This document shows, piece by piece, positions 17,399-26,344 of a DNA stretch of 64,000 nt (positions are counted from its first letter, which is position 1; each line of letters opens with the position of its first letter). The notes beneath the pieces were generated by a model, which was not told the DNA's origin, ran no database searches, and saw only the letters and a program-made list of their open reading frames with translations. This DNA comes from Phycisphaeraceae bacterium. GTDB lineage: Bacteria > Planctomycetota > Phycisphaerae > Phycisphaerales > UBA1924. The stretch covers positions 2,452,928-2,516,927 of the forward strand of contig JAHBXH010000001.1 of the NCBI GenBank assembly GCA_019636555.1, read 5' to 3'. The position numbers and the translations under genes were made by a program.

Positions 17399-18142
17399 TC
17401 ACTTTTGGGGAGTTGAGAGAACAGGCCTGACCACCACTTGTTCCCGTCCAAACGTCCACGAAATCAGACCGATGCCAACAGATTGAACCGCTGCTCCCCG
17501 ACAAATCCCCACAACGACAGCCTCTCGTTTGACCTCGTCAAGAACTACCGCTGCACCGCCGCTGATGCCGCCGAGGCTGGCGTCGTCGTCCAGTTTCACT
17601 CGGAAGGTGCGTGGGCCGTCTGATCCTTGAGCAACCAGACTCCCTGAAAACACTTGCGGTTTCATCTGTTCCGCCAGTGTCCGGTCGATCCTTGTTGGGT
17701 CGCCAGGGAATCCGATCAGGTATACGCGGGCACCTTGGCGCAGCTCTCGTTCAAAATCGATCTGCGTCCCGCTTGCGGGGCGCAGATCGTCAGAATCGAT
17801 TCGGGCGAGCAACCAATCGTTTGCATCAATGCGCCAGTCGGTTCCGCCCGTTGAATACACCTCCGCCTGAAATTGGCGGCCATCCAAACGCAGGGGGCGT
17901 GCTGTCAGAGGAAGAAACGAGAATTCATGCATCGTCGTCGCAAGAATCTGATCGCCGACGGGAACACCCGAGCCGGACCAGGGCTTTTCGCTCAGCGGAT
18001 CAGCCACCAGACAAACACGAACGGCTCTCACTTCTTCGGGAATCTCAAAATGACTCGCGGGCTGCGTGCTCTTTGTCACACAGCCCGCGAGAATCAGACT
18101 CGCAAGCGCCAAAGCCCAGAGCATCTTGATTCGAAATTGCAT
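17399..18142 (-). CDS. Putative lipoprotein with trypsin-like serine peptidase domain
   Basis: A 247-residue protein with a lipoprotein signal (LILAGC, Cys21). The rest looks like a chymotrypsin-fold protease: VGDQILATTMHEF places a His (72) where TAAHC normally stands, NDWLLARIDSDD offers the Asp (116), and GGISGGAAVV supplies the nucleophile in the GxSGG motif (Ser194). The triad is plausible, but the His context is unusual, so activity is uncertain. It starts four bases after the stop of another lipoprotein gene (18147-19001), with which it surely forms an operon. It is probably membrane-anchored on the periplasmic side. Confidence 0.75.
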   Translation of the reverse strand: MQFRIKMLWALALASLILAGCVTKSTQPASHFEIPEEVRAVRVCLVADPLSEKPWSGSGVPVGDQILATTMHEFSFLPLTARPLRLDGRQFQAEVYSTGGTDWRIDANDWLLARIDSDDLRPASGTQIDFERELRQGARVYLIGFPGDPTRIDRTLAEQMKPQVFSGSLVAQGSDGPRTFRVKLDDDASLGGISGGAAVVLDEVKREAVVVGICRGAAVQSVGIGLISWTFGREQVVVRPVLSTPQK

Positions 18143-18146
18143 GTCG

Positions 18147-19001
18147 CTAGTTTAGAGAAATGGTTTCAACATATATCCCGCCGATGGCAACATCCACAGC
18201 GGACTGTCCGGGCACAGCGGTCAGGGTCCAGTCAACCCCTTCCACCGGCATCGAGAAGCGTTGAAAGCCCATCGCCAGCAACCATTTCGAAACGCTACGC
18301 CACTCGCCTCGAACGTGGATCTGCATGCCAGCCGGTGCGCCCGCAATTGTGCTGGGCAGCGCATACATGGCGGAACAAAGGGAATAATCGTTCGGATTCA
18401 CGAGAGCTTGATCGGTCGACCACATCACCGTGATGTCTGCTTCGCCCTCGGAATCGAATTCATGGGTCTGGACAAGACCAGTCACGGTTGACGTCGTAGA
18501 ACTCGCTGCATCGAGTCCCAAGTTCTCGATGAAGTCCTCCGCAGTGGCGGCACCCCAGTCAAGCGGGGCCCCGGATAACCGGCATCCATCGAGGACATAG
18601 TACGGACGGGCATCATTGTGCGGGCCATCGTAATCGACCGGGCCTTCCCCGATTCCAACCGCGATAGCCGGTGTGCCTCCACCGGGGGTGATCTTTTTTA
18701 TCCGGTACCACGACTTCGTCATCGGGTCATAGACCAGATCAATTTCGCCATCGCCGTCTGTGTCGTAGCCGGTCACCGTACGGCCGGGGTTTAGCGGATT
18801 CGGAATAGTCACTCCTGGAGTGTCGGGAGAAGGGGTCTTTGTCCCCGGCTCGGGCCATTTCACTTCAACTTCCGGGGCGCCAGGAGCCTGCGGAAATCGC
18901 ACTGTGCAGGCTGTCAAAGCGTACACCCCGCCAACTGTCAACAACAGAGTAGCAGCCAACGAACTGCCGCGGATGAACGAACGCATTTTTCTTGACAACA
19001 T
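18147..19001 (-). CDS. Putative lipoprotein, unknown function
   Basis: A 284-residue protein starting at an ATG with AAGGAG eight bases upstream. Its signal peptide ends in a lipobox (LTAC, Cys32). A proline-rich linker (APEVEVKWPEPGTKTPSPDTPG) follows, then a short DTDGDGEIDLVYDPMTKSWYRI stretch that resembles a calcium-binding thrombospondin-3-type loop, then an unrecognised domain. It is the first gene of a two-gene operon with the trypsin-like lipoprotein. A substrate-presenting or partner role for the protease is only a guess from context. Confidence 0.7.
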   Translation of the reverse strand: MLSRKMRSFIRGSSLAATLLLTVGGVYALTACTVRFPQAPGAPEVEVKWPEPGTKTPSPDTPGVTIPNPLNPGRTVTGYDTDGDGEIDLVYDPMTKSWYRIKKITPGGGTPAIAVGIGEGPVDYDGPHNDARPYYVLDGCRLSGAPLDWGAATAEDFIENLGLDAASSTTSTVTGLVQTHEFDSEGEADITVMWSTDQALVNPNDYSLCSAMYALPSTIAGAPAGMQIHVRGEWRSVSKWLLAMGFQRFSMPVEGVDWTLTAVPGQSAVDVAIGGIYVETISLN

Positions 19002-19224
19002 GAAACATCTCCTTACGGGAATGTGCCCCACGCGAGGCCAACCCATAAGCCCCAGCCGCTTCGTCGCCACACGCGACAGAGACGCCGCCATAAAGCGGGC
19101 GTAACTGGAAGGTGGCGTGTGACATCGACACTAATTTTGATTGTAAATTGTACAATGCAATTTTTGCCCACTGAGCACGTTGTCGAACCAACCTCGGTGC
19201 AGCCGCGTCGTACGGCATCTACGG

Positions 19225-19778
19225 TAACGCGTGTGCAGGTTCACCGAGTGTGGCGAACGCGAGCTGCTTGCCGGAACGGAAGCGCGAGAAGTCGCCGATG
19301 AGCGCCCGCATCGACCAGGCCGTGACCTTGCCGACACCCGGATATTCGGCGGAATGAAGCCGGCGCGGGAGAGTTCAGCGAGCATGCGTGCATCGGAGTA
19401 ATCGCTCTTATCCGGGTTGTGCTTCATCCGGGAGACATACTCCGGATGCGCCAGCGTGACGGGCCAACCCGGTCCGTCCCGAAGGTCTTCCGCAAGATCG
19501 GCGGCGCCGCAGCAGCTCTCGACCGCGACGCGCTCGGCGCGGCAGGACTGCGGCAGGACTGCGGCACCTGGCCCACGATCTCGGCGATGCTGTTGCCGCA
19601 CTTGCGATTGCTCAGCACCCGCCCGCCGGAATCGACGACGCAGACTTGCACGCTCCGACGGTGATAATCGAGCCCCACGTACACAGGTACAGAGCCTGTT
19701 GCTCCTTGATGGGAGTGCTATGTCCCAGCGGGATCGTTCCCCGGAAGGAGCAGCAGGCCTTCATACCCATCGCGCCGT
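19225..19778 (-). mobile_element. IS110-family element relic, copy B (internally deleted)
   Basis: The longest relic. The N-terminal transposase part reads [41 protein letters not shown], then (in another frame) [19 protein letters not shown] and [21 protein letters not shown], covering the Asp/Glu/Asp residues of the RuvC-like domain. At about 19350 it jumps to [25 protein letters not shown], the C-terminal Tnp_20 (IS116/IS110/IS902) domain, so the middle is deleted. An 11-bp tandem duplication (CGGCAGGACTG twice at 19540-19561) shifts the frame; copy C has only one. The left end (19681-19778) keeps the conserved non-coding structure. Not functional. The stretch from 19,002 to about 19,225 shows nothing else. 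Confidence 0.82.
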
Positions 19779-19787
19779 CCTATCAAC

Positions 19788-21365
19788 TCACCTGTCAATC
19801 AAGTTGGAAGGAGGCGTCTTGATTCGTTCCGCAACCACAAATCCCATTTTCGAGGATCTTCCATGTTTCTGAACCCGCTCGCAATCTACAATATCTACAG
19901 CTTCGATACGAAGATCGCTTGGATACAGCGTAGCAAGATTTGATTCAATAAAAGAGTCGACCTTGATAAGCTGCAAGAGCGCCTTTTGAACAGTAAGGTC
20001 GTGCGCAACAGCGCCTATTTCCTCTATGTCCTTTGATTCTAACGCGTAACCATAGTATTTATGAACAGCATAATCGCCAATCTGTGTCTTTGAACGAAAT
20101 CTTTCGGTCTTTGGATGTAGCCCAAGCGCCCTTATTGGCCCGCAAACAAATTCAAAATTCTCATCTCGCTGCGTGTCAGCACGCTCCCACCCTCGTCCAC
20201 TTGCGCTTAGACGCGTAGCTTCTCTTATTTCATTTTCATTGGCGATAGCAATTTCCACAGCAAGAATATCCTGCGGCTTCATCGCACTTGATATTGATTG
20301 CAAGAAAGTGCTGGAATCAATATTTCCAAGAGTATTTCCGAATAAAAGAGAGATACATAGTGATTCTCCACTCCAATGCTTCATAAGAGCGGCAACGCTT
20401 CTTGGATGCTCAAAATCCGCGAGCGCGAAACTAATCGAGGCGTCGCTCGCACCAACGCCAAACTCTTGGGCACTGAAATACCTCGCCGCTTGTGCGATAA
20501 GGGTTTTGGATACATCAACCAGTAGAACACGCACTTTTCTGTGCGGCATTAAGCGAGAAATCGTCTGTATCAGGTCACATTCTCGCCTCCCGCTGCCGCA
20601 TCCCAGAGCAATAACCGACAACGGAAGAGTATGTGGAGCATCGCCAAAGGCGGTCAACATCTTCTTAATGCCAGAGAGATTCGCACTTCGATAATCGATT
20701 GTTTCATAGAATTGCCGCGTTTTGCTGTTTTTTGCTTGAAGCAATTTGTTCCATAGCAACGCTGCAACCGGAGACGTATACAAATATTTCTGCGGCAAAG
20801 GATATCCTCGCACTAATGCAAAATCAATAGCCTGATCGACTGGCGGATCGCCAACTGCAATATCCAGACTTCCGTCTAGCGTTGTTAATTCAATGGATCG
20901 ATACCGGTGCCTCACAAACCACCCTAATGCCACTCTCACTGCGCTCGCGGAGTCTGACACAGGCTCGTATCCAATACCTCTGTTCTCAAACCATCTTACA
21001 TAGCGATCAAATGTTTTTCGCTCGTCGCCGACTGAGCTTGGCGGGAAACTAACGACATGGGGAAGAAGTCGACGACCGCCGGTTCGCGCGCGAGCTTGAA
21101 GATACCAATCCATCTCAAGTTGTAAAATTGAGGTGCCGTCATGTGACTCCACAGAAGTTCCAGCACTTCCATCTAGAACTTGAATAAAGAAAGCAGACGA
21201 TTCAATCTGATTTCTAATTTTTGTAAGCGTATCGGAATCGACTGCAGTTGCCTCGTTCGGTCTTTGATATACAAGTGGACAGGCACCAATTGCGTCTAAG
21301 GCCCCGGCAATATTTGCGACGATGGGCAAAGATCGACTTGCGTAACTAATGAAAACGTACTCCAT
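19788..21365 (-). CDS. TIR-like / EgtD-like methyltransferase fusion protein
   Basis: A 525-residue two-domain protein. Residues 1-150 resemble a TIR-like domain: a first strand MEYVFISYAS, a central strand FFIQVLDGSAG, and SILQLEMDWYLQA with Glu84 where TIR NADases keep a catalytic Glu. Residues about 185-515 resemble the histidine-specific methyltransferase EgtD family: GYPLPQKYLYTSP (LPPKYFYD-like), SAM motif I ALGCGSGRRE (255-261), VLLVDVSK, and LLFGNTLGNID (342-350, the GSTIGNF-like block). TIR domains commonly cleave or cyclise NAD+ in bacterial immunity, while EgtD trimethylates histidine for ergothioneine. The pairing is unusual, and an immune function is inference. GGAG precedes the ATG. 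The gene is AT-rich and lies between an IS110 relic and a REP-like repeat. Confidence 0.75.
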   Translation of the reverse strand: MEYVFISYASRSLPIVANIAGALDAIGACPLVYQRPNEATAVDSDTLTKIRNQIESSAFFIQVLDGSAGTSVESHDGTSILQLEMDWYLQARARTGGRRLLPHVVSFPPSSVGDERKTFDRYVRWFENRGIGYEPVSDSASAVRVALGWFVRHRYRSIELTTLDGSLDIAVGDPPVDQAIDFALVRGYPLPQKYLYTSPVAALLWNKLLQAKNSKTRQFYETIDYRSANLSGIKKMLTAFGDAPHTLPLSVIALGCGSGRRECDLIQTISRLMPHRKVRVLLVDVSKTLIAQAARYFSAQEFGVGASDASISFALADFEHPRSVAALMKHWSGESLCISLLFGNTLGNIDSSTFLQSISSAMKPQDILAVEIAIANENEIREATRLSASGRGWERADTQRDENFEFVCGPIRALGLHPKTERFRSKTQIGDYAVHKYYGYALESKDIEEIGAVAHDLTVQKALLQLIKVDSFIESNLATLYPSDLRIEAVDIVDCERVQKHGRSSKMGFVVAERIKTPPSNLIDR

Positions 21366-21371
21366 TTTACT

Positions 21372-21569
21372 TTACTCCATAATTACATGACACAGAACCT
21401 GCGGACTTGTTAGTGTGGCAGACCCGAGTGATCCGAATACCAAACCGGCGGCACCTGCCAGCCCCGGCAGAAGCCCACCGACGAACAAGTATGCCGCGGC
21501 GGGATGCGACTCCCAAGGCCGATCACCCACAACCTCCCGCAAGAGCTTGAATGCCAGTCTTTCAAACAA
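21372..21569 (-). CDS. Possible small membrane protein coupled to the TIR-like gene
   Basis: A 65-residue frame ending six bases before the TIR-like gene; its last codons (ATGGAG TAA) supply the GGAG ribosome binding site of that gene. It has an amphipathic N-terminal helix and one hydrophobic segment (AAAYLFVGGLLPGLAGAAGLVF). It starts with TTG, has no good ribosome binding site, and its base composition is like the GC-rich surroundings rather than the TIR-like gene. It may be a genuine leader partner or only a chance frame. Confidence 0.35.
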   Translation of the reverse strand: MFERLAFKLLREVVGDRPWESHPAAAYLFVGGLLPGLAGAAGLVFGSLGSATLTSPQVLCHVIME

Positions 21570-21654
21570 TCGACTGCCCCCGACCGGGCTTGTGTTGGCC
21601 CAGTTCGGGCACTTTACCAGATGGATTCATTGCGTGATGGTGGCGGCTGATCGC

Positions 21655-21822
21655 GTCGTGCCAATGACCCTACTTCAAGGTCAATGGGTTTGGGTTGGGG
21701 GGAGGCAAGGACGGAAGGGCCGAAAGCACACCGACGCCGGAGGAACCGAGGTCAGTGGCACGACGCGTGGGGTGGGGTTCGGAGCGACGCAGAAGGAGGC
21801 AAGGTCCGGGCCACCGGCCGCC
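21655..21822. repeat. Decayed REP-like repeat copy
   Basis: It shares the whole layout of the RAYT-flanking repeats: GTCGTGCCAATGACC, ACTTCAAGGTCAATGGGTTTG, a GGAAGGGCCGAAAGCACA middle, CGGAGGAACCGAGGTCAGTGGCACGACGCGTGGGGTG and the following GGAGGCAAGGTCCGGGCCA. Its stems have several mismatches. It lies between the TIR-like gene and the exported protein gene at 21878. Confidence 0.75.
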
Positions 21823-21877
21823 GGAGAATCTTGCACCTGCCCTGAATTGGTGGCATACTGCAATGGAGGGGTTCTCT

Positions 21878-22390
21878 ATGCGAAGACTTCTTGCCTTGTC
21901 AGCTCTTCTGGTGACGTGCGCCAGTACGGAGGTCGTGCGCGCTGAAGTTGTTTACACGCCCCTTGATGTCCGAGTGACACTTTGGGAAGTCGGCTTTCAC
22001 GACCTCACGCTTCCCGTGCCCGGGGCTCCGCGATTCGGCGTGCGCAGTTGGAGCATGGAAGGGGGATTCCACACCAACCTTTTTCTGCAAGTCGAGAGCC
22101 TGGACGGCCTGGGCGGAGTGGTGGTCAACGAGTTTGAAGGACTCGCCGAGGGGACATCCATCGGGCCAGCCAGCCACTTTGAGCCCGGCGGCGATTTCCT
22201 GATTGTCTCGTTCAATCATTTTGGCCAAGTCGACTACTTTGCCGGCGCCTTCTTTATTGGGTTGCGGTTCATGATTGCTGACCACACACACTACGGCTGG
22301 CTCTCTGTGAATCCCGATCCGCCCGAAGACCCCGGCATGAACGCGCGCGTGGGTGCTCTTCACGGCTTGACTTCCGACGGGTCTTCATAG
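21878..22390 (+). CDS. Exported protein, unknown function
   Basis: A 170-residue protein with GGAGGGG ahead of the ATG and a signal peptide (MRRLLALSALLVTCASTEVVRA). The mature part is beta-rich and ends with FIGLRFMIADHTHYGWLSVNPDPP, a pattern (xGxxFxxxxxTHYGWxxV) often seen in exported planctomycete and myxobacterial proteins with C-terminal sorting tails. Here no sorting tail is present and the gene stops soon after (GLTSDGSS), so it may be shortened. The following 52 bp include a fragment of the REP-like repeat. Confidence 0.72.
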   Translation: MRRLLALSALLVTCASTEVVRAEVVYTPLDVRVTLWEVGFHDLTLPVPGAPRFGVRSWSMEGGFHTNLFLQVESLDGLGGVVVNEFEGLAEGTSIGPASHFEPGGDFLIVSFNHFGQVDYFAGAFFIGLRFMIADHTHYGWLSVNPDPPEDPGMNARVGALHGLTSDGSS

Positions 22391-22442
22391 AAGTGCCACC
22401 CGCCCCTGCCAAAGTCAGCGGGTTTCGGGTTGAGGTTTTCAA

Positions 22443-23096
22443 TCATGCCGCGCGCTTTTTCAACTTGTCCCAAATGTCCTCGACAGTCTGGCAAGCGGCT
22501 TCCAACTCCTTCACGAACCTCGAGCCGATACCCGGCGAGCGATAAACATCGCCCGTCGGCACGTGATAGAGAAAGCAGTGTGTTGGCGTTACTGGCGAAC
22601 CGTTCCTCGCAGCTGCATGCGCGAGAAATCGCAAGAACAGTTGCACAACATCTGGTGCCATCAGTTGCGGGCTGAACTCGAGCTTGACCAACTGCAGTCG
22701 GCCCTTTTCAGAAACGTAGAGTTCGGGGGCAACGGACGTTTCCACACTGCCGATGGTCAGCCCAAATCTTGCAGTGGGCTGAACGACAAATTGTCGATTC
22801 CCGAAATGTTGCGCGTAGTGACGCAGCGCTTTGGCGTTCGATTGCAATCGCTTTTTTTCACTATCCTTTGCCGCCGTTTTAGCTTTGGCATCGATGCTCT
22901 CGGCTTGAGTGGCGAGCCATCCGATTGGATGGGACTCGCGGTGGAAAGCAATGATATTCCTCTTTGCTGTGCTGTAATAACTGCCGCGACTCGCTCGCTC
23001 TTTTTCATCGGGAAACTTCAGCGTATAGAGAATTGACCGCTGACGATCAGCACGAGCGCGCATGAACTCAACCAATCCTTTACCGCTTACTTTCAT
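22443..23096 (-). CDS. Hypothetical protein
   Basis: A 217-residue protein starting at an ATG with GAGGAA upstream (the frame is open to 23129). It contains a Lys-rich helical N-terminus (MKVSGKGLVEFMRARADRQRSILYTLKFPDEKERAS) and a mixed alpha/beta C-terminal half (RFGLTIGSVETSVAPELYVSEKGRLQLVKLEF, THCFLYHVPTGDVYRSPG). I do not recognise a family. It is AT-richer than the core genome and lies beside IS110 relic C, so it is probably part of the acquired island. Confidence 0.65.
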   Translation of the reverse strand: MKVSGKGLVEFMRARADRQRSILYTLKFPDEKERASRGSYYSTAKRNIIAFHRESHPIGWLATQAESIDAKAKTAAKDSEKKRLQSNAKALRHYAQHFGNRQFVVQPTARFGLTIGSVETSVAPELYVSEKGRLQLVKLEFSPQLMAPDVVQLFLRFLAHAAARNGSPVTPTHCFLYHVPTGDVYRSPGIGSRFVKELEAACQTVEDIWDKLKKRAA

Positions 23097-23206
23097 TTGT
23101 TCCTCGCACTTGAATACTCGTACCCGCATTCTTAGCCAGTGCGCAGCTGTCTCGCAACCAACGCCGGTGGGGTATTCGCCCTATTCGCGGTGACAGTTCG
23201 GTGCGG

Positions 23207-23434
23207 CAGGACTGCGGCACCTGGCCCACGATCTCGGCAATGCTGTTGCCGCACTTGCGATTGCTCAGCACCCGCCCGCCGGCATCGACGACGCAGACCT
23301 GCACGCTCCGACGGTGATAATCCAGCCCCACGTACACGGGTACAGTCTCCATGCCTGTTGCTCCTTGATGGGAGTGCTACGTCCCACCGGGAACGTACCC
23401 CGGCGGGAGCAACAGGCCTTCATACCCATCGCGC
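23207..23434 (-). mobile_element. IS110-family element relic, copy C (5' end, start codon intact)
   Basis: From an ATG at 23352 the minus strand reads [20 protein letters not shown], then [26 protein letters not shown], before unrelated sequence. This is the only copy that keeps the ATG; copies A and B have lost it through a small deletion. The non-coding left end (23353-23434) contains a perfect 12-bp inverted repeat (GCCTGTTGCTCC at 23353-23364, GGAGCAACAGGC at 23406-23417) and ends in CCCATCGCGCC, five bases from the stop of the small gene 23439-23594. Confidence 0.82.
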
Positions 23435-23438
23435 CACT

Positions 23439-23594
23439 TCACTGCTTGGGCTGAACTCGCCGAGTCCCTTCAGTGATCAGCACATTTTGTGGCGCAGGCT
23501 TCGGCGCCGGTGGCAGGGGTGCAGACTTTTGTGTTGTTTGATTCGTGGGAGCCGGGCTCGCGGGAGGAGGGGACGAAGGCTGATTCTCGCTCAT
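23439..23594 (-). CDS. Tiny proline-rich protein, last gene of the mini-operon
   Basis: A 51-codon frame whose ATG overlaps the preceding TGA (ATGA). It is rich in Pro, Ala and Ser (PSSPPPASPAPTNQTT) and ends with APQNVLITEGTRRVQPKQ. The APQNVLIT segment resembles APENIVVT in the gene just upstream, so the two look like diverged tandem duplicates. The IS110 relic edge begins five bases past the stop, so the 3' end may have been changed by insertion. The function is unknown. Confidence 0.5.
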   Translation of the reverse strand: MSENQPSSPPPASPAPTNQTTQKSAPLPPAPKPAPQNVLITEGTRRVQPKQ

Positions 23595-23779
23595 GGATTG
23601 GGTCCTTCCAATTCTTTCGCCGTCACAACAATATTCTCTGGCGCAGCCTTGGGGGTGGGTGGCGACTTGTTTTCCTTGGCTTTCGACTGCGTCAACGACT
23701 TGGGCAATGGTGGCGTACCGGTCGCTTTTTCAAGCATAGGGGGCTGCGCTTGCTGGCCCGGCTCAATCGAATCACTCAT
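23591..23779 (-). CDS. Tiny proline/lysine-rich protein of the mini-operon
   Basis: A 62-residue protein (MSDSIEPGQQAQPPMLEKAT..., KENKSPPTPKAAPENIVVTAKELEGPNP). Its ATG overlaps the stop of the membrane protein gene as ATGA, and its own TGA overlaps the next gene's ATG in the same way. It is likely disordered. The coupling to a membrane protein suggests a cytosolic accessory, but no family is recognised. Confidence 0.55.
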   Translation of the reverse strand: MSDSIEPGQQAQPPMLEKATGTPPLPKSLTQSKAKENKSPPTPKAAPENIVVTAKELEGPNP

Positions 23780-24348
23780 GGCAGTTTTACCTCGTTGAGC
23801 AAGAGGATGGTATGCATGACCGCCTGTGCTGCCACTACACCGATTGCACCGACAGTGAAATAAAAGCACATGTTGAACCAGCGAAGTTTTATGTTATTTT
23901 TGGTGGCATTCCAATCTGTTGCTTCAGCGAGCCGCGCTGTGGCTTGCTCGCAGGTTGCATGCGCAACTGCGTCATCTACCAAATGCGGCTCTTGTGACCC
24001 GTATCCGGACGCGATCACGTCGTCTTTGTAATCGGAACGCCATTTTTGCCATTTTTGCAGACCGTCCAGTTGCTGAAATTTTCGTGGCGTGATGCTGATC
24101 ACGAGACAGACACTTGCACATCCAATAAAAGCCATCGACACAAAAACAAGAATATAATAAACACAAACGTCGATGCGCAGCCAAAACAAAGGGAGCAAAT
24201 CACGCCGTGATAGGGCACCGACAATGCCCCCAATCAATGCGATTGTCGCGACAGCAAACTGATACTTGGTGTAGATTGCGTCTGTCGCTTCATGTTGGGC
24301 GCGGTACTCGCGATAGAACAAATCACAAACTTTTTCGTTGTCAAGCAT
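23776..24348 (-). CDS. Membrane protein with three predicted transmembrane segments
   Basis: About 190 residues from the ATG at 24348 (frame open to 24447). A soluble helix (NEKVCDLFYREYRAQHEATDAIYTKYQ) leads into TM1 (FAVATIALIGGIVGAL), TM2 (YYILVFVSMAFIGCASVCLVI), a roughly 70-residue cytosolic helical region, and TM3 (FYFTVGAIGVVAAQAVMHTILLL). Helix plus few-TM architecture resembles the SLATT-type effectors that accompany nucleotide-signalling defence systems, but similarity is only architectural. It is coupled by ATGA overlap to two tiny downstream genes and lies 61 bp after another small gene. Confidence 0.65.
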   Translation of the reverse strand: MLDNEKVCDLFYREYRAQHEATDAIYTKYQFAVATIALIGGIVGALSRRDLLPLFWLRIDVCVYYILVFVSMAFIGCASVCLVISITPRKFQQLDGLQKWQKWRSDYKDDVIASGYGSQEPHLVDDAVAHATCEQATARLAEATDWNATKNNIKLRWFNMCFYFTVGAIGVVAAQAVMHTILLLNEVKLP

Positions 24349-24409
24349 TCGCAAACGCCCGCAAGGATGCCAAACCGGACCCAGTCTGCCACTGATTTCG
24401 AATTCTAGC

Positions 24410-24601
24410 CTACACGCCGTCTGGGTATTCGCTAGATTCGCTTGCAAAGGTCACTGCTGACCAAGATCTGCTGGCAGTCGACTCATTGTCTTCGAAGCCC
24501 ACTCCAGTCCCAATAGGGCATCCGTTTTCGACAAAGTATGTGAAGGAATGCCCTTTACGGTTCGCGTTTGGGGCCGTCAACTGCCCCAACTCTTCTCCCA
24601 T
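24410..24601 (-). CDS. Small hypothetical protein, first gene of the mini-operon
   Basis: A 63-residue protein with a clear GGAGG eight bases before its ATG. The sequence (MGEELGQLTAPNANRKGHSF, YFVENGCPIGTGVGFEDNES) has normal, soluble-protein composition and is AT-richer than its surroundings. No family is recognised. It is followed on the same strand by the membrane protein gene and the two tiny genes, giving a probable four-gene operon. Confidence 0.5.
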   Translation of the reverse strand: MGEELGQLTAPNANRKGHSFTYFVENGCPIGTGVGFEDNESTASRSWSAVTFASESSEYPDGV

Positions 24602-24817
24602 CTCGGCAACCTCCAGTTGGTTGACCTATCAACCGCCCGCCGCCCCCTCACCCCCCGGCAACGTCATCGCCCACGATCGGAGGATACCAGAACGCATTGG
24701 GCATTAGGCACTTGGCACTAGAGGAATGCCTCAACCGCGTGCGGAGCCCTCCCCACCCGGCAGCGTCCTTGCGCAGGAAGGCACTGCGCAATAGGCATTT
24801 GGCGTTCGGGAAAACCA
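24602..24817. repeat. Short repeats and decayed copies of the fumC 3' end
   Basis: No gene here. The segment at 24645-24675 (CTCACCCCCCGGCAACGTCATCGCCCACG) closely matches the end of fumC at 24836-24862, and a weaker match lies at 24745-24775. Between and around them are GGCATTAGGCACTTGGCACTAG (24700-24721) and AATAGGCATTTGGCGTTCGGG (24790-24810), members of a GGCACTTGGCACT-type short repeat also found on the other side of fumC. Confidence 0.55.
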
Positions 24818-26332
<1,515 letters not shown>

Positions 26333-26344
26333 GCGAGGAGTTTA

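Noticed and set aside
22443..23096. PD-(D/E)xK nuclease assignment for the hypothetical protein
   Set aside because: An ELYVSEKGRLQLVKLEF strand pair is suggestive, but no convincing Asp/Glu-x-Lys catalytic set could be placed.
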